A stretch of DNA of 64,000 nt from Flavobacterium sp. 1. Its GTDB lineage: Bacteria > Bacteroidota > Bacteroidia > Flavobacteriales > Flavobacteriaceae. Shown here in pieces: positions 39,040 to 47,306 of the stretch (position 1 is its first letter; the number at the start of each line of letters is the position of its first letter). Position numbers and translations under genes: made by a program. A model generated the notes under the pieces. That model was given only the letters and a program-made list of their open reading frames with translations, did not search any database and had not been told where the DNA came from. The stretch covers positions 3,100,001 to 3,164,000 of the forward strand of contig NZ_PGER01000001.1 in NCBI RefSeq assembly GCF_002797935.1, written 5' to 3'.

Positions 39040-40968
39040 CTAATATAACCACCTCACAAAGGCTTCCATTGCTGCATAATGTGCTAATCCCAGCTGATGG
39101 TATAAATCTGCGGTCTCTCTATTTCGATCTTCGGCACGCTGCCAAAATTCTCTGCTGTCTGAACCTTGAAAAACCACTCCGTCTTTTTGTGACTGATGTT
39201 TAAAAATTGCTTTTCTCTTTTCCAGCACTTGATCTGGTCCCATTGGCACTGCCATTTCAATTTCATCTATTCCCCATTCCTGCCAAGCTCCTCTGTATAG
39301 CCAAACCCAACAGCCTTTCATAAAATCTTTTTCTTTCAATCTTTTTACAGCTTCAAAAACTGCATCCAAACATACTTTATGAGTGCCATGCGGATCGGCC
39401 AAATCCCCGGCCGCATAAATTTGGTGCGGTTTTATTTTATCAATCAGATTCATAGTTATTTGAATATCTTCTTCTGACAATGGCTTTTTTTCTATCGTAC
39501 CTGTTTCATAAAACGGAAGTTCCATAAAATGAATCTGGCCGTCTGGCAATCCCACAAAATGACATGTAGATTGCGCTTCGCCTTTTCGAATCAAACCTTT
39601 AATATTTCTAACTTCTGGGATATCAGTTTCGCTGTTTTTTTTATTTTTAAGAAACTGAACTGATTTATTGTAAATATCATCAGCTTCGATACTTGCAATT
39701 CCAAATTTTTCATTGTAATCGCATACAAAATTGGCGAAACGCAGTGCTTCGTCATCGGCTACAGCAATATTTCCTGAGGTCTGATAACCAATATGCACTT
39801 CATGCCCTTGCTCATGCAGGCGCTTGAAGGTTCCTCCCATACTTATAATGTCATCATCTGGATGAGGACTAAAAATAAGAACTCGCTTTTTTGCCGGTTC
39901 AGCCCGCTCTGGCCGTTTACTGTCATCTGCATTGGGTTTTCCGCCCGGCCATCCGGTAATGGTGTTTTGCAGTTTATTGAAAATCTTAATATTAATATCA
40001 TAAGCCGGCCCTAAATCGGCAAGCAAATCACTCATTCCATTCTCAATATAATCGGCATCAGTCAGCATTAGTATTGGTTTTTTCAAATGCAGTGCCAAAC
40101 CTAAAACAGCTTTTCTGATAAGAGTATCTGTCCAATTCACTTTTTCGACCAGCCATGGCGTATTGATACGCGTTAATTTTGAACCTGCAGCTTTGTCTAA
40201 AACAAAAGTGGTATTATTATGCTCCTGCAAAAAAGTTGCCGGAATCTGATTGGTCACTGGACCTTCAACAGAAGACATAATTATATTCGATTTTCCTTCA
40301 CCCCAAGCCAGCAGTATAACTCTTTTGGCTTCCATAATCTTTTTTACGCCTAAAGTTATTGCAGTTCTTGGCGTATTATTTAGACCCGAAAAATCATTAC
40401 TTGCTGCCACACGGGTAATATGATCTAAAGCAACCAAACGGGTTTTTGAATTTTGCAGAGACCCAGATTCATTAAATCCGATATGCCCATTACCGCCAAT
40501 TCCTAAAATCTGCAGATCAAGACCTCCATACATTTCAATCTTAGCTTCATAATCATTGCAATAATCTCCTATTAGTTCTTTCGATAAAGTACCATCTGGA
40601 ATATGTACATTTTCCGGCAGAATATCTATATGATTGAACAATAATTCGTTCATAAACCGAACATAACTGTTTATAGAATCCGGTTCCATAGGATAATATT
40701 CATCAAGATTGAATGACACTACATTTTTAAAACTGAGTCCTTCTTCTTTATGAAGCCGAACCAGCTCTGCGTATAAACTCTTAGGACTTGATCCTGTTGC
40801 TAAACCCAATATGCATAGCTCGTTTTTAGCTTGCTTTTCTCTTATTAAACCTGCTATTTCTTGAGCTACCGATTTGGAACCTATTACTGAATTTTCATAA
40901 ACAACAGTTCCTATATTTTCAAATCTCTTTTCAAAACTTGTCGCTTTGTCTATATCACTTTTTAACAT
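39040..40968 (-). CDS. Glucosamine-6-phosphate deaminase-like NagB fused to a LmbE/PIG-L-type deacetylase domain
   Basis: A 642-residue cytosolic two-domain protein. Domain 1 (about 15-340) is NagB-like: LATGSSPKSLY, FNLDEYYPM (Asp89) and GIGGNGHIGFNESGS (His162, Glu167), the site that converts GlcN-6-P to fructose-6-P. Domain 2 (about 360-620) is LmbE/PIG-L-like with the zinc motif FSPHPDDDIISMGG (His369, Asp371, Asp372) and PHGTHKVC. PIG-L relatives de-N-acetylate GlcNAc linked to inositol or other groups. This fusion is widespread in Bacteroidota amino-sugar loci. Here it sits just downstream of GH89, so it should process the hexosamine that GH89 frees. Whether both domains are active is not shown. 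Confidence 0.88.
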   Translation of the reverse strand: MLKSDIDKATSFEKRFENIGTVVYENSVIGSKSVAQEIAGLIREKQAKNELCILGLATGSSPKSLYAELVRLHKEEGLSFKNVVSFNLDEYYPMEPDSINSYVRFMNELLFNHIDILPENVHIPDGTLSKELIGDYCNDYEAKIEMYGGLDLQILGIGGNGHIGFNESGSLQNSKTRLVALDHITRVAASNDFSGLNNTPRTAITLGVKKIMEAKRVILLAWGEGKSNIIMSSVEGPVTNQIPATFLQEHNNTTFVLDKAAGSKLTRINTPWLVEKVNWTDTLIRKAVLGLALHLKKPILMLTDADYIENGMSDLLADLGPAYDINIKIFNKLQNTITGWPGGKPNADDSKRPERAEPAKKRVLIFSPHPDDDIISMGGTFKRLHEQGHEVHIGYQTSGNIAVADDEALRFANFVCDYNEKFGIASIEADDIYNKSVQFLKNKKNSETDIPEVRNIKGLIRKGEAQSTCHFVGLPDGQIHFMELPFYETGTIEKKPLSEEDIQITMNLIDKIKPHQIYAAGDLADPHGTHKVCLDAVFEAVKRLKEKDFMKGCWVWLYRGAWQEWGIDEIEMAVPMGPDQVLEKRKAIFKHQSQKDGVVFQGSDSREFWQRAEDRNRETADLYHQLGLAHYAAMEAFVRWLY

Positions 40969-41035
40969 TGCTTTTATTTTTTTTGATTAATTTATTGATT
41001 AAATATTTATAACAAATCCGTTGGGCATAATTAAT

Positions 41036-41178
41036 TCAAACACATAGAATCATAGATTTTAAAAGCTTAAAACTTGGCGTTTCACTTATTTAAAATACAC
41101 ATAGTAACCTATGTGAAAGAAATGAATTTCTTTTTGTGTTCTTATTTTTCAAATAAAATCTATGTTTCTATGTGTTAA
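41036..41178 (+). repeat. Family-2 terminal-inverted-repeat element, copy 4
   Basis: Ends CACATAGAATCATAGATTTT (left) and the inverted AAAATCTATGTTTCTATGTG (right). The interior carries GGCGTTTCACTTATTT and a CACATAG/CTATGTG hairpin. Over its length it is a close match to 28279-28420 in reverse complement. Located between GH89 and nagB-lmbE. Confidence 0.8.
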
Positions 41179-41215
41179 ATATTTTTTTTGAATTATACTC
41201 AAAGAGTTAAAACTA

Positions 41216-43390
41216 CTAATGGATTTCTTTGCTTTCAGTCCATTTTATTTCCCATTGTTTTATTGATTCTCTTTCCTTCAATTCATCAAATGGTTTATTG
41301 TTGACTGCAGATTCTTTTAATGCCAGCAAAAACATTTTCCATCTTGGCCAATAAAATTCTTTGTACATACCACGCCAAGATCTGGATGCATAATCATTTA
41401 AATGTCCTTCTCCTCCCCACAGTGTTATTAATGTTCTTGCATTTTTTATGTACAGTTTGGATTCATCAGGAGAACTTCCGTAATCGGAAGCAGATTTCAG
41501 CCAATTATTCAAGCTGTTCAAAGGCTGTCCCGACATCATAGTATCAATATCCGCAGCTTGTTTTTCAATTCTTTTAAACAATTCATCTGCCTTTTTTATA
41601 TTTTTCTGCTGATAGGCTTTAACGCATTCTATCAATAAATCGTCAATACGAAGTGAATAATAATGTCTTGAAACGTCTATTAAATCATAAGAGTAAAGAG
41701 CATTTTTATCGAAATTTTTAGCTTTAGCTTCTTTTTTCAAAATATCGATAGCCTGCTTTAGCTTTTCTTTATCTCCGGGATTTCCTTTAAACTCAGTTAT
41801 TTTTAGCGTAGGTCTCTTAAAAAACAGATAAGCTCCCGCTCTGTCATTCCACCAGCGCGTTTCCCAATATTTAGTGCTATACACCGATTCTAATAACAAT
41901 TGCCAAGCCTGAAAAACGGGGGCAGAAGTCTTTTTCCCATATCTAGCGTTTAAATATTCTTTCAGCCAGTCATTTACCGATTCCCTGCCTTTATTCCATG
42001 GAAGATCATAGATGTATTCGTAAACAATTGAGTTATTATTTAATCCTTCTGGCATTGCTCCATAGCCAACAATATTGCCTTTATTAGAATTTTTCAATAA
42101 GCTTATCAGTTCATTTTTGTAAAAATTTAAATCCCCATAAACTGGATTAGACCCTCCATAATTATGCACATAACCATAAGTCCACTGCTTTCCGTAAAAA
42201 GCTTCTTGGTTTTCCCAAACTTTATGCCTGTCATTTGCATAATCCTGAATCATTAATCTGTCGTTTGGCACTTTACTAAGAAAAGCTTTGGTTGCTTCTT
42301 TAGTCCAAAACTCTTTGTTATCTCCAAAAAGCCACCCCTGCATAACCCAAATAGCGCTTGGAGAAGCTTCATTAATGGTTTCAAAAATGGTTTTCCCATA
42401 ATCGGACAGTTCCTCATATTTATGCGCTGCAGAAACTGGAGGCGTAATTTCATTAAAAGAATCAGCTAAATAAAAATCAGACTGCCCATATAATTTTGTG
42501 TAAATTTCTATAAAACGTTTACCGACTTCTTTAAACAAAGGGTCTTTTGAGTCTAACAAATATGTGCTTTCAAAACCTCCTCCTGACCAGGATTTTAATT
42601 CACTTATTTTTGAATTTGGATGCTTTTCCGCAAATGCTTTTGGCACATATCCGCTAAAAGCCGGTACAACTGGATGCATTCCTAATGCTCTCATCCTTTG
42701 CAGTATTTGCTTTTGAACGTTTTCCTTTTTGTTTATCCAATCTTGTGGCAATGGCCCTTCAAGACTGTTGATGTTCCCCATTCTTTGCCAAGGCAAAAAT
42801 GCAGGTCCTGCAAAATGCGCCTGCAGTTGACCGTCAGTTAGCCCATACTCTTTCCATAATTGCTGCCAGACTGCTTCCTGACCTTCTAATGCTGTAGGCA
42901 GATTGATGCCGTGAAGCGCCATCCAGTCTATTTCTCGTTCCCATCGTTTCCAATCCCACCACGGAGTCGTGTAACCAAACGTACAGGCATTTAAATATTC
43001 CCTGTATTTAAAAGGTGTAGCTAGTTGTTTTGAATATTTTGGCCATGTTCTTGGCAAAGCTGTTCTGTTTCCTTCCCAAGTAACCAAAACAGCTCCTATG
43101 TCCTTAAGAAAACTATAGGCTCCATAACAGATTGCCGTATTGGTTGTACCCTTAATTCTTACCCGATTTGCTGTTGTTTCGACTTCAAACCAATCGGCTT
43201 CATTATTTTTTTCGACGATAATTAAGTCAAATTCATTTGCCCGTTTTCCAATAAGCCTTTCCAGTACTGCAGATGCAGTTTGGGTATCCTTCCCGTTTTT
43301 ACAGTATCCGTTAGTTACAAATAAAAAAAAAACAAGAAAAGCGGCTGCACTTTTCATTAATCTGTTTTTACTCAAGGTCTCTTTTGTCAT
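41216..43390 (-). CDS. Exported GH89 alpha-N-acetylglucosaminidase (NAGLU-like)
   Basis: A 724-residue protein with a signal peptide (ends near NGYC, residue 30); the Met at residue 12 is an alternative start. Family landmarks follow NAGLU: a small N-terminal domain, NACTFGYTTPWWDWKRWE, EIDWMALHGINLPTALEGQE, DSFNEITPP (Glu314, predicted acid/base) and MPEGLNNNSIVYEY (Glu448, predicted nucleophile), then the helical C-terminal domain. GH89 enzymes remove terminal alpha-linked GlcNAc; human NAGLU needs prior N-acetylation of alpha-GlcN by HGSNAT, whose homologue is in this PUL. A putative operator-promoter lies about 380 bp upstream, with a hairpin repeat in between. Confidence 0.95.
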   Translation of the reverse strand: MTKETLSKNRLMKSAAAFLVFFLFVTNGYCKNGKDTQTASAVLERLIGKRANEFDLIIVEKNNEADWFEVETTANRVRIKGTTNTAICYGAYSFLKDIGAVLVTWEGNRTALPRTWPKYSKQLATPFKYREYLNACTFGYTTPWWDWKRWEREIDWMALHGINLPTALEGQEAVWQQLWKEYGLTDGQLQAHFAGPAFLPWQRMGNINSLEGPLPQDWINKKENVQKQILQRMRALGMHPVVPAFSGYVPKAFAEKHPNSKISELKSWSGGGFESTYLLDSKDPLFKEVGKRFIEIYTKLYGQSDFYLADSFNEITPPVSAAHKYEELSDYGKTIFETINEASPSAIWVMQGWLFGDNKEFWTKEATKAFLSKVPNDRLMIQDYANDRHKVWENQEAFYGKQWTYGYVHNYGGSNPVYGDLNFYKNELISLLKNSNKGNIVGYGAMPEGLNNNSIVYEYIYDLPWNKGRESVNDWLKEYLNARYGKKTSAPVFQAWQLLLESVYSTKYWETRWWNDRAGAYLFFKRPTLKITEFKGNPGDKEKLKQAIDILKKEAKAKNFDKNALYSYDLIDVSRHYYSLRIDDLLIECVKAYQQKNIKKADELFKRIEKQAADIDTMMSGQPLNSLNNWLKSASDYGSSPDESKLYIKNARTLITLWGGEGHLNDYASRSWRGMYKEFYWPRWKMFLLALKESAVNNKPFDELKERESIKQWEIKWTESKEIH

Positions 43391-43559
43391 TTTGCTGCAG
43401 TTTTAATTTCTTACACATTTATTTTTTTGATAATTTTAAAAATATAACTCATTCAGATTTACAGAAATTTTAAAACCTGAATTCAATTATTATATTCAAC
43501 GGTTAAACCGCTGAACATAATTAAAATCTTGGATTATTTTTTTGAATGATGGCAAAAAA

Positions 43560-43694
43560 GCAAAACATTCCCTTTTAGCCCCGATTGCAGTGAAAATCCT
43601 TATGGATCGTCTCGTCCCAAAAGACGAGACGATCCATAAGATTGCAACGGAAAGCGGGACGATGCTTGCTGAAAATACCGAATCTTTCTGCTCC
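43560..43694 (-). repeat. Family-1 variable-hairpin repeat, copy B
   Basis: Read on the - strand it begins GGAGCAGAAAGATTCGG and ends AATGTTTTGC, with GTCCCGCTTTCCGTTGCAAT and TTTTCACTGCAATCGGGGCT around the centre. The central hairpin is a perfect 18-bp stem (43599-43616 with 43623-43640, 6-nt loop). It occupies the 601-bp gap between GH89 and the 101-aa gene, lying inside the predicted GH89 leader. Confidence 0.88.
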
Positions 43695-43766
43695 AAAACT
43701 AATTATCGAGTTCAGCTTTTAAAACAATCACTGTATTATGAATAATTTCGGCAATTTATTTAAGGA

Positions 43767-43823
43767 TAAAATTATAAAATAATGAACTCTTAAATAATGG
43801 ACGTATCATTCAAAACTATAGAC
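43767..43823 (-). promoter_or_regulatory. Putative HTCS-controlled promoter facing GH89
   Basis: A 27-bp site at 43797-43823 reads ATGGAC-N5-ATTCA-N5-ATAGAC on the + strand, the same layout as at susC and MIOX. A -7-like box TAATTTTA (43767-43774, - strand, last base off consensus) follows after 22 bp. The nearest gene downstream on that strand is GH89, about 375 bp away, with repeat copy B in between. Confidence 0.5.
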
Positions 43824-43937
43824 AGACTGCCCAAATAAATAAGGAACCACGATTAATGCTTTTGGATTATCCATGTTAGCATAACTTATATATTACAAAA
43901 AGGGCAAAGTAATCTCACTAAAACTGACAGCAAAAAA

Positions 43938-43965
43938 AAAGACCGCTCAATTTTGAACAGTCTTT
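43938..43965 (-). terminator. Terminator of the 101-aa gene
   Basis: AAAGAC/GTCTTT arms with an inner TCAA/TTGA pairing; on the - strand it is followed by a run of nine T. It is 26 bp after the stop at 43992. Confidence 0.7.
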
Positions 43966-43991
43966 ATATTATTATACATCGATAAAATAAC

Positions 43992-44297
43992 TTAAGATCT
44001 AAACAATCCCTGCTTATTAGCATTGTATAAAACCAAATCATAAGGAACTAATTTTGGAGCCACTCTTTCTGAAGAAGCATCAAACCTGATGTTATTATGC
44101 TTTCTGAACAAGTAAATCTCTTTCAGGCAATTTGACAGACTCTGATGAATTGAACTTGTAAAAATTGGCAACGGCTTGTCTCCAGCCAATAAATCTATTT
44201 GGTAATTAGAACTGCTTTTCGACAGATTATTTCCAATAATTCTTAAAGAAAATGTTGTTGAATTTCCGTTTTGCTCTCCTTGATACTGTACTACCAT
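43992..44297 (-). CDS. Hypothetical cytosolic protein (101 aa)
   Basis: No family recognised. The product has no signal peptide, a Ser/Asn-rich beta-like first half (STTFSLRIIGNNLSKSSSN) and a more helical second half (SLSNCLKEIYLFRKHNNIRF). A strong terminator directly downstream supports a real transcription unit. The 335-bp gap upstream (44298-44632) holds the LRR terminator and no other feature I can support. Confidence 0.55.
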   Translation of the reverse strand: MVVQYQGEQNGNSTTFSLRIIGNNLSKSSSNYQIDLLAGDKPLPIFTSSIHQSLSNCLKEIYLFRKHNNIRFDASSERVAPKLVPYDLVLYNANKQGLFRS

Positions 44298-44543
44298 AAT
44301 TCTATAATTAATGTGGATAAATTAAATTTTATTCTTTTTCAGCTTTCATTTTAGCTTAATTCTCAATAAAATTAGATAAAAAAAAGAAACTGATATAATA
44401 ATGAGGTGTAAATTATCAAATTTATAACATTGAGCTATTATTAAAATAACTTCACTTATTCATTTAATAAAAACTACCTTTAATTTATGTATATTTTTAA
44501 TAAACACCCAACAGGATGAAGCATACCTATAAAAAACGAAAAA

Positions 44544-44568
44544 CCCTGTAATGTATGAAGTTACAGGG
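44544..44568 (-). terminator. Terminator of LRR gene 1
   Basis: CCCTGTAA (44544-44551) and TTACAGGG (44561-44568) with a 9-nt loop; on the - strand followed by TTTTTCGTTTTTT. Confidence 0.8.
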
Positions 44569-44632
44569 CAATCTAACTAAATGTATTAAAACAAACAATC
44601 TTCTTAGTCTCTTTACTCTTTTCAGAATAATT

Positions 44633-45463
44633 TTATCCCTTATTAATTGGTAAAGAAACTACATTTCCTATTTCATTTCTCATGGTCATATTCAGCTTAT
44701 CCAATAATGATAATTTATTGGACACCAAACCTGAAAATAAATTATAGGATATATTTAATTTTTTTAAATGGGTTAACTTTTCTAATTCTATTGGAACTTG
44801 ACCTTTAAAATCATTATCGAAAAGATTCAAGTTTTCCAGCAATACCAAATTCCCAATTGAAGGGCTTAATTTCCCCGTGAATCTGTTAGTATATAAGGAA
44901 AGTAATTTCAAAGATTTTAACTCGTAAAAAGAAAGAGGCAAAGATCCCTGAAAAGAGTTTTCATATAAAGAAAGATTCTCAAGCATAGACAGTTTTCCTA
45001 TCTGCTGAGGCAGCTCACCAGATAAAATATTACGGTCAAGCAATAAAGTCTGCAAATTAGGGAGTGAACAAATTGAATTAGGAATAAAACCTGTCAGCCT
45101 ATTAAAAGAAAGATCTAATACCTGCAATGCTTTCAGATTACCAATATTAAGCGGAATTTCGCCATTCAACAAATTAGTACCTAAATTTAATTCCTGCAGA
45201 TTCAGCAAAGTAGTAATTTCAACAGGTATGCGGCCTGTTAAATTATTGTTTTTCAAGTTTATTGAAACTACTTTATCATCTACTATTTTTATTCCATACC
45301 ACTTATCCATTGGTAAAGAAATATCCCATTTATTAGTCCATTTAGCTCCATTGGTAGCCTGGTTTAATTTTATCAAAACCTCCTTTTCTGCTTTTGAAAA
45401 ATTTGCAAAAACAGAGAATGAAAAGAATATGGTAAAAATCAGCAGCGTAATTTTATTACTCAT
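44633..45463 (-). CDS. Exported plant-type leucine-rich-repeat protein 1
   Basis: A 276-residue exported protein (signal peptide to about residue 20, cleavage near VFAN). An N-terminal cap (KEVLIKLNQATNGAKWTNKW ... WYGIKI) resembles the LRRNT region of plant receptor-like proteins. Seven or so 24-residue repeats of the plant type (LxxLxxLxLxxNxLxGxIPxxIGxL) follow, for example LNLGTNLLNGEIPLNIGNL. LRR solenoids bind proteins or peptides; the ligand here is unknown. A paralogue with the same layout is at 58274, so the two bracket the sulfatase/SusCD locus. Terminator downstream at 44544. Confidence 0.9.
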   Translation of the reverse strand: MSNKITLLIFTIFFSFSVFANFSKAEKEVLIKLNQATNGAKWTNKWDISLPMDKWYGIKIVDDKVVSINLKNNNLTGRIPVEITTLLNLQELNLGTNLLNGEIPLNIGNLKALQVLDLSFNRLTGFIPNSICSLPNLQTLLLDRNILSGELPQQIGKLSMLENLSLYENSFQGSLPLSFYELKSLKLLSLYTNRFTGKLSPSIGNLVLLENLNLFDNDFKGQVPIELEKLTHLKKLNISYNLFSGLVSNKLSLLDKLNMTMRNEIGNVVSLPINKG

Positions 45464-45872
45464 TTACTTCGTTTAAAAGTTAGTTGAGGCAAAAATAATT
45501 AAAAACTTCGCCAAAAAACAAAAAAAGTCGACTAATTAACAGAAAAAAAATATTGACAGAAAAATATCCTACAAAAAAAGTGCAGCTCTTCAAAAATGAA
45601 TTGTTGCACTTACAAAAAAATCAAGTAAAATAAACTAACTAATTAATTTACAAGCATAAATAAAGAGATTTCGCTGTCTATCTTTGGATTTTTCATTCTC
45701 TATAAATGTTTTTGTCATAAGATATTAAAATTTTTAGTTTATTATCTTTTACAAAATTATTCCGGCTTGCTTCTATTATTTACCAAACAACAAAAAGGCA
45801 ATTATGAGCGTGATAATAATATTGAACAGCTGTGCTGTCAAAAAAGCGTACAATAGCTTTTTACTGTTATTA

Positions 45873-45906
45873 ATGAATTACCCCGAGGCAGAGCCTCGAG
45901 GAATTC
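45873..45906 (-). repeat. Palindromic dyad TGAATT-CCTCGAGGC
   Basis: On the - strand TGAATTCCTCGAGGC, loop TCT, then GCCTCGGGGTAATTCA: a near-perfect 15-bp dyad with one mismatch and one bulge. It lies 31 bp after the formylglycine-enzyme stop, in the 473-bp gap 45464-45936 that holds no other feature I can support. There is no T run, so it is more like a dispersed palindrome than a terminator. Confidence 0.6.
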
Positions 45907-45936
45907 AACTGATTAAATTACTGTTTTTAACTTTTA

Positions 45937-47019
45937 TTATTTATCCTTTACACAACGAAATCCCAAGTGATTACAAGCACTTGTTGTTTCTCCTTTACCT
46001 CGGCTTCCTGCCACATATCGGATACAATATTGATCGCTGCATAAATAAGAACCTCCTCTTTGAACATGCTTTTCTACTCCCGGTTCTTCGGGATCGTTAC
46101 TTACGGAAGGTCCTTTTGGATTATCATTGGCACTGCTTTTATAATAATCATCACTGTATAAATCGTTACACCATTCCCAGACATTCCCCTCCAAATCATA
46201 TATCCCAAATGGATTTTTAGGAAAAGATTTTACTGGAGCGGCTCCTGCAAAACCGTCTTCGGCAGTATTATTATTTGGAAAACTTCCCTGAAAAATATTA
46301 GCAGCCCATTTACCATTTGGCTTAAGATCAGCTCCCCAATAATATTTAGTAGACGGTCTTTGAGCTCTAGCTGCAAACTCCCATTCGGCCTCAGTAGGAA
46401 GCCGTTTCCCTGCCCATTCCGCATAAGCCTTAGCATCGAGATAACTAACCTGAACCACGGGATTATTTTCTAATCCAACAATACTGCTTTCTGGTCCATT
46501 TGGATGCTGCCAATTAGCTTCTGGAACGTATTGCCACCATTGCTGAATATTATCCAAAGCCACTTTTCCTGTTGGAGGCACAAATACAGCCGAGCCTGGC
46601 ACTAAATTTTCAAGCGGAACACCCGGATAATCTTTTGGATCCAATGGTCTTTCTGCAATTGTCACATATTTCGTTGCTGTCACAAAGGCTGCAAATTGAG
46701 CATTTGTCACTTCGTGCTCATCAATCCAATACCCTTTTACACTCACTTTGTGAATAGGTTTTGCATCTGGATAATCATTGGTTCCCATATTAAATTCACC
46801 TCCGGCAATCCAAACCATTTCTTTAGTAGAACCCGTTGCATTCTCTTTAGCATTAGCATTAATTGACTGCAGCAATAATGCTTTTTTGGAAGTATTTGCC
46901 TTGCACAAAGCTTGGCAATTAGCCGCAACAACAGCCACAGTTTTACTTTCCTGTCCAAAAGCAGAACATAAGCCTGATAAAACAATCACTGCAATTGAAC
47001 TGTATTTTTTTATATTCAT
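45937..47019 (-). CDS. Exported formylglycine-generating enzyme (SUMF1/FGE family)
   Basis: A 360-residue FGE-sulfatase-domain protein with a Sec signal peptide (to about residue 22). The fold landmarks are clear: MVWIAGGEFNMGT, HEVTNAQFAAFV, PVVQVSYLDAKAYAEWAGKRLPTEAEWEFAARA, NVWEWC and the C-terminal RGGSYLCSDQYCIRY ... NHLGFRC. The two active-site cysteines of FGE (human Cys336/Cys341, five apart) correspond to Cys327 and Cys332, so this is a competent FGE by sequence, not merely a SUMF1-like domain. It would oxidise the CxPxR cysteine of the two sulfatases at 49271 and 51242, using O2, after export. Confidence 0.92.
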   Translation of the reverse strand: MNIKKYSSIAVIVLSGLCSAFGQESKTVAVVAANCQALCKANTSKKALLLQSINANAKENATGSTKEMVWIAGGEFNMGTNDYPDAKPIHKVSVKGYWIDEHEVTNAQFAAFVTATKYVTIAERPLDPKDYPGVPLENLVPGSAVFVPPTGKVALDNIQQWWQYVPEANWQHPNGPESSIVGLENNPVVQVSYLDAKAYAEWAGKRLPTEAEWEFAARAQRPSTKYYWGADLKPNGKWAANIFQGSFPNNNTAEDGFAGAAPVKSFPKNPFGIYDLEGNVWEWCNDLYSDDYYKSSANDNPKGPSVSNDPEEPGVEKHVQRGGSYLCSDQYCIRYVAGSRGKGETTSACNHLGFRCVKDK

Positions 47020-47190
47020 ATCAATAGTAAATTGAGATAACTCAAACTTTAAAACAGTAAAAAAACCGTAACGCTTTAAATTTCAGTCAATAAAAATTTA
47101 AAACATAAACAAGCTTTACTTTTTATATAGTTAATTTCATAAAAATCCTTTGATAGTTATTTTAATACTACCAATCATATATAATAAAAC

Positions 47191-47218
47191 AACAGCTTTC
47201 CAAATTTGTACTGCTGTT
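47191..47218 (-). terminator. Weak terminator-like hairpin after the rhodanese-thioredoxin gene
   Basis: AACAGC (47191-47196) pairs with GCTGTT (47213-47218); on the - strand a T4 run follows. It lies 89 bp after the stop at 47307, in the 287-bp gap before the FGE gene. Confidence 0.35.
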
Positions 47219-47306
47219 TTCGTGTTAAAATAACTGATGATGAATATTTTTGCCAATCCTCAGCCACTAATTAAAAACTTGTCATGCTGACTGACTAATT
47301 TCATTT

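Noticed and set aside
41216..43390. GH89 start at residue 12 instead of residue 1
   Set aside because: Both give plausible signal peptides; I kept the longer form because nothing in the sequence excludes it.
43496..43745. Overlapping short ORFs on both strands in the GH89 upstream gap
   Set aside because: They coincide with the family-1 repeat and its palindrome, which creates open frames on both strands; no protein-like composition.
45804..46220. 138-codon + strand ORF with a lipobox-like start
   Set aside because: Most of it runs antisense through the clearly conserved formylglycine-generating enzyme, and the product has no family features.
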